From contig WJKD01000346.1 of NCBI GenBank assembly GCA_014729315.1, positions 1 through 6,364 on the forward strand: a DNA stretch of 6,364 bases, in the 5' to 3' direction. This document shows, one piece after another, positions 5,679 to 6,364 of the stretch (position 1 is the stretch's first letter; every line of letters starts with the position of its first letter). Both the position numbers and the translations under genes were made by a program. The DNA comes from Promethearchaeota archaeon (GTDB taxonomy: Archaea; Asgardarchaeota; Lokiarchaeia; Sigynarchaeales; SOKP01). The notes under the pieces are model-generated. The model ran no database searches. It was not told the DNA's origin and worked only from the letters and a program-made list of their open reading frames with translations.

Positions 5679-6119
5679 ATGAGTAAGGTCTTAAAAGGAA
5701 GAGGTCTAAGTCGCGGAGTTGCCGAAGGTGAAGCTGTTGTTACCAATCAACCATTCAGCATTAGCGCAGCGTTTACATTTCCTTTAATTCAATTCAGTAA
5801 AAAATGTAAGGTTGCCGATAGAACCCACGAACTATATAAAAAGGATGTAAAAGGAAAAGTTTTGATATTTCCTTATCCAATTGGCACTACTACTTTAGGA
5901 TTTGTGTTACTCGAAACAATCGTTAGAAAATCTGGACCTATAGCGATAGTATGCGAAAAAGGAGAACCTTTGATGAGTTCAGGTGCAGTTGCCGGCGATA
6001 TTTTTTTCGATATCCAATTTCCAATCGTAGATCAAATAAATTTTTCAGAATTAGAAAAAATAGAAACAGGAACCTTAGTAAATGTAAACGGCGATAAGGG
6101 AACTTTAGAAGTCTTGTAG
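5679..6119 (+). CDS. Aconitase-X small subunit, divergent (swivel domain, DUF126)
   Basis: This 146-residue protein is the small, swivelling-domain partner of the AcnX large subunit. Its ATG directly follows the large subunit's TAA, so the two are co-translated and should form one cytosolic enzyme. Family features are the opening K-G-R-G-L-S-R-G-V-A-E-G-E, the block K58-G-K-V-L-I-F-P65 and the later A-I-V-C-E-K-G-E-P-L with a G-A-V-A-G-D turn near residue 102. Two conserved places differ from what I recall of the family. The phosphate/active-site loop normally reads G-K-G-S-(S/T), whereas here it is P-I-G69-T70-T71-T72, with Thr in place of Ser. The early S-F-L-G-G-V-D-P block is replaced by S-I-S-A-A-F-T-F-P. 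The length is usual. The enzyme may still be a phosphomevalonate dehydratase with Thr doing the work of Ser, or an AcnX paralogue with another substrate. Confidence 0.87.
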   Translation: MSKVLKGRGLSRGVAEGEAVVTNQPFSISAAFTFPLIQFSKKCKVADRTHELYKKDVKGKVLIFPYPIGTTTLGFVLLETIVRKSGPIAIVCEKGEPLMSSGAVAGDIFFDIQFPIVDQINFSELEKIETGTLVNVNGDKGTLEVL

Positions 6120-6152
6120 AATTTCCAAAATAACTTATTTTTTTTGGAAATT
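6120..6152 (+). terminator. Stem-loop directly after the AcnX operon
   Basis: Perfect 11-base arms (AATTTCCAAAA at 6120-6130 and TTTTGGAAATT at 6142-6152) start right after the TAG at 6117-6119. The loop and 3' arm contain a run of T. It may mark the transcript's 3' end or protect it. Archaea often need only the T-run, so a role as terminator is likely but not proven. Confidence 0.5.
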
Positions 6153-6233
6153 AAGAAATTTGTCTAAATCTGTCCTTTTCCAGAATAATATTAAAGAGAT
6201 AAAATAAAGAAAATATAAAAATTAAATTAAAAA

Positions 6234-6245
6234 TTTTTATATAAG
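6234..6245 (+). promoter_or_regulatory. TATA-like box ahead of the right-edge gene
   Basis: TTTTTATATAAG would set transcription start near 6265 and a leader of about 38 nt to the ATG at 6303. A second, weaker CATTTATAAC lies around 6259-6268. Both fit a new plus-strand transcript beginning here. Confidence 0.3.
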
Positions 6246-6302
6246 TTTCTTCAATTTCATTTATAACTAATCGGATTTAGCACTAAAGTGAAAAAAAATT
6301 GA

Positions 6303-6364
6303 ATGAAATATCCAGCAACTCAACAAACACAACCCAAGAACAAAATAATGAGAATGAGAAACAA
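6303..6364 (+). CDS. Possible N-terminus of a gene cut by the right edge
   Basis: From ATG 6303-6305 the frame stays open to the window's end, giving 20 residues with a Gln/Thr/Pro-rich start (MKYPATQQTQPKNK) followed by basic residues (IMRMRN). TATA-like boxes lie upstream and a weak AAAGTGA lies about 11 bases before the ATG. It is too short to name, and in-frame ATGs at later codons could instead be the start. No function can be assigned. Confidence 0.35.
   Translation, partial: MKYPATQQTQPKNKIMRMRN

Noticed and set aside
1..6364. tRNA, rRNA, CRISPR array, insertion sequence, or defence system
   Set aside because: No tRNA-like cloverleaf, regularly spaced repeats, transposase or terminal inverted repeats, and no defence-type domain were seen; the genes look metabolic or membrane-related.

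Overview
The window looks archaeal, and an Asgard-type or similar AT-rich archaeon is a reasonable guess. The support is an aconitase-X (AcnX) pair as separate large and small subunit genes, which is the arrangement of the archaeal phosphomevalonate dehydratase. In addition, T/A-rich TATA-like boxes lie about 25-35 nt ahead of several starts, several genes seem leaderless or short-leadered, and a few have archaeal-type GGAGG/AGGTGAT ribosome sites. The lineage cannot be fixed from this window alone.

Layout. Bases 1-251 are the 3' end of a class-I glutamine amidotransferase-domain gene (+). It converges on a small hypothetical gene with one CxxC pair (598-278, -). A 46-residue zinc-ribbon gene follows (696-836, +). 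About 290 bases without a convincing gene come next, holding a possible coding relic. Two minus-strand membrane genes follow, each with its own probable promoter: a PAP2-type phosphatase (1706-1128) and a GPH/MelB-type sugar:cation symporter (3218-1824). Divergent from the symporter is a two-gene operon of a 54-residue membrane hairpin protein (3417-3581) and a 269-residue polytopic membrane protein (3578-4387), joined by an ATGA overlap. The last operon encodes the AcnX large (4491-5678) and small (5679-6119) subunits, the second start codon directly abutting the first stop. A stem-loop follows, and the first codons of a possible gene run off the right edge.

How the genes relate. The AcnX pair should form one heteromeric dehydratase, by family most likely the mevalonate-5-phosphate dehydratase of the archaeal isoprenoid route. 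The overlapping membrane pair may act together, and the larger one weakly recalls carotenoid hydratases (CruF/DUF422). The PAP2 enzyme could act on a polyprenyl or lipid phosphate. A lipid/isoprenoid theme is thus possible but is inference, and the genes are in separate transcription units.

The most notable points are: the AcnX large subunit appears to start at an ATA codon, with a well-placed ribosome site and the conserved N-terminus beginning there; the AcnX small subunit departs from family motifs at its active-site loop; the symporter has Asn where MelB has a key Na+ ligand Asp; and two small genes (46 and 54 codons) are easy to miss.
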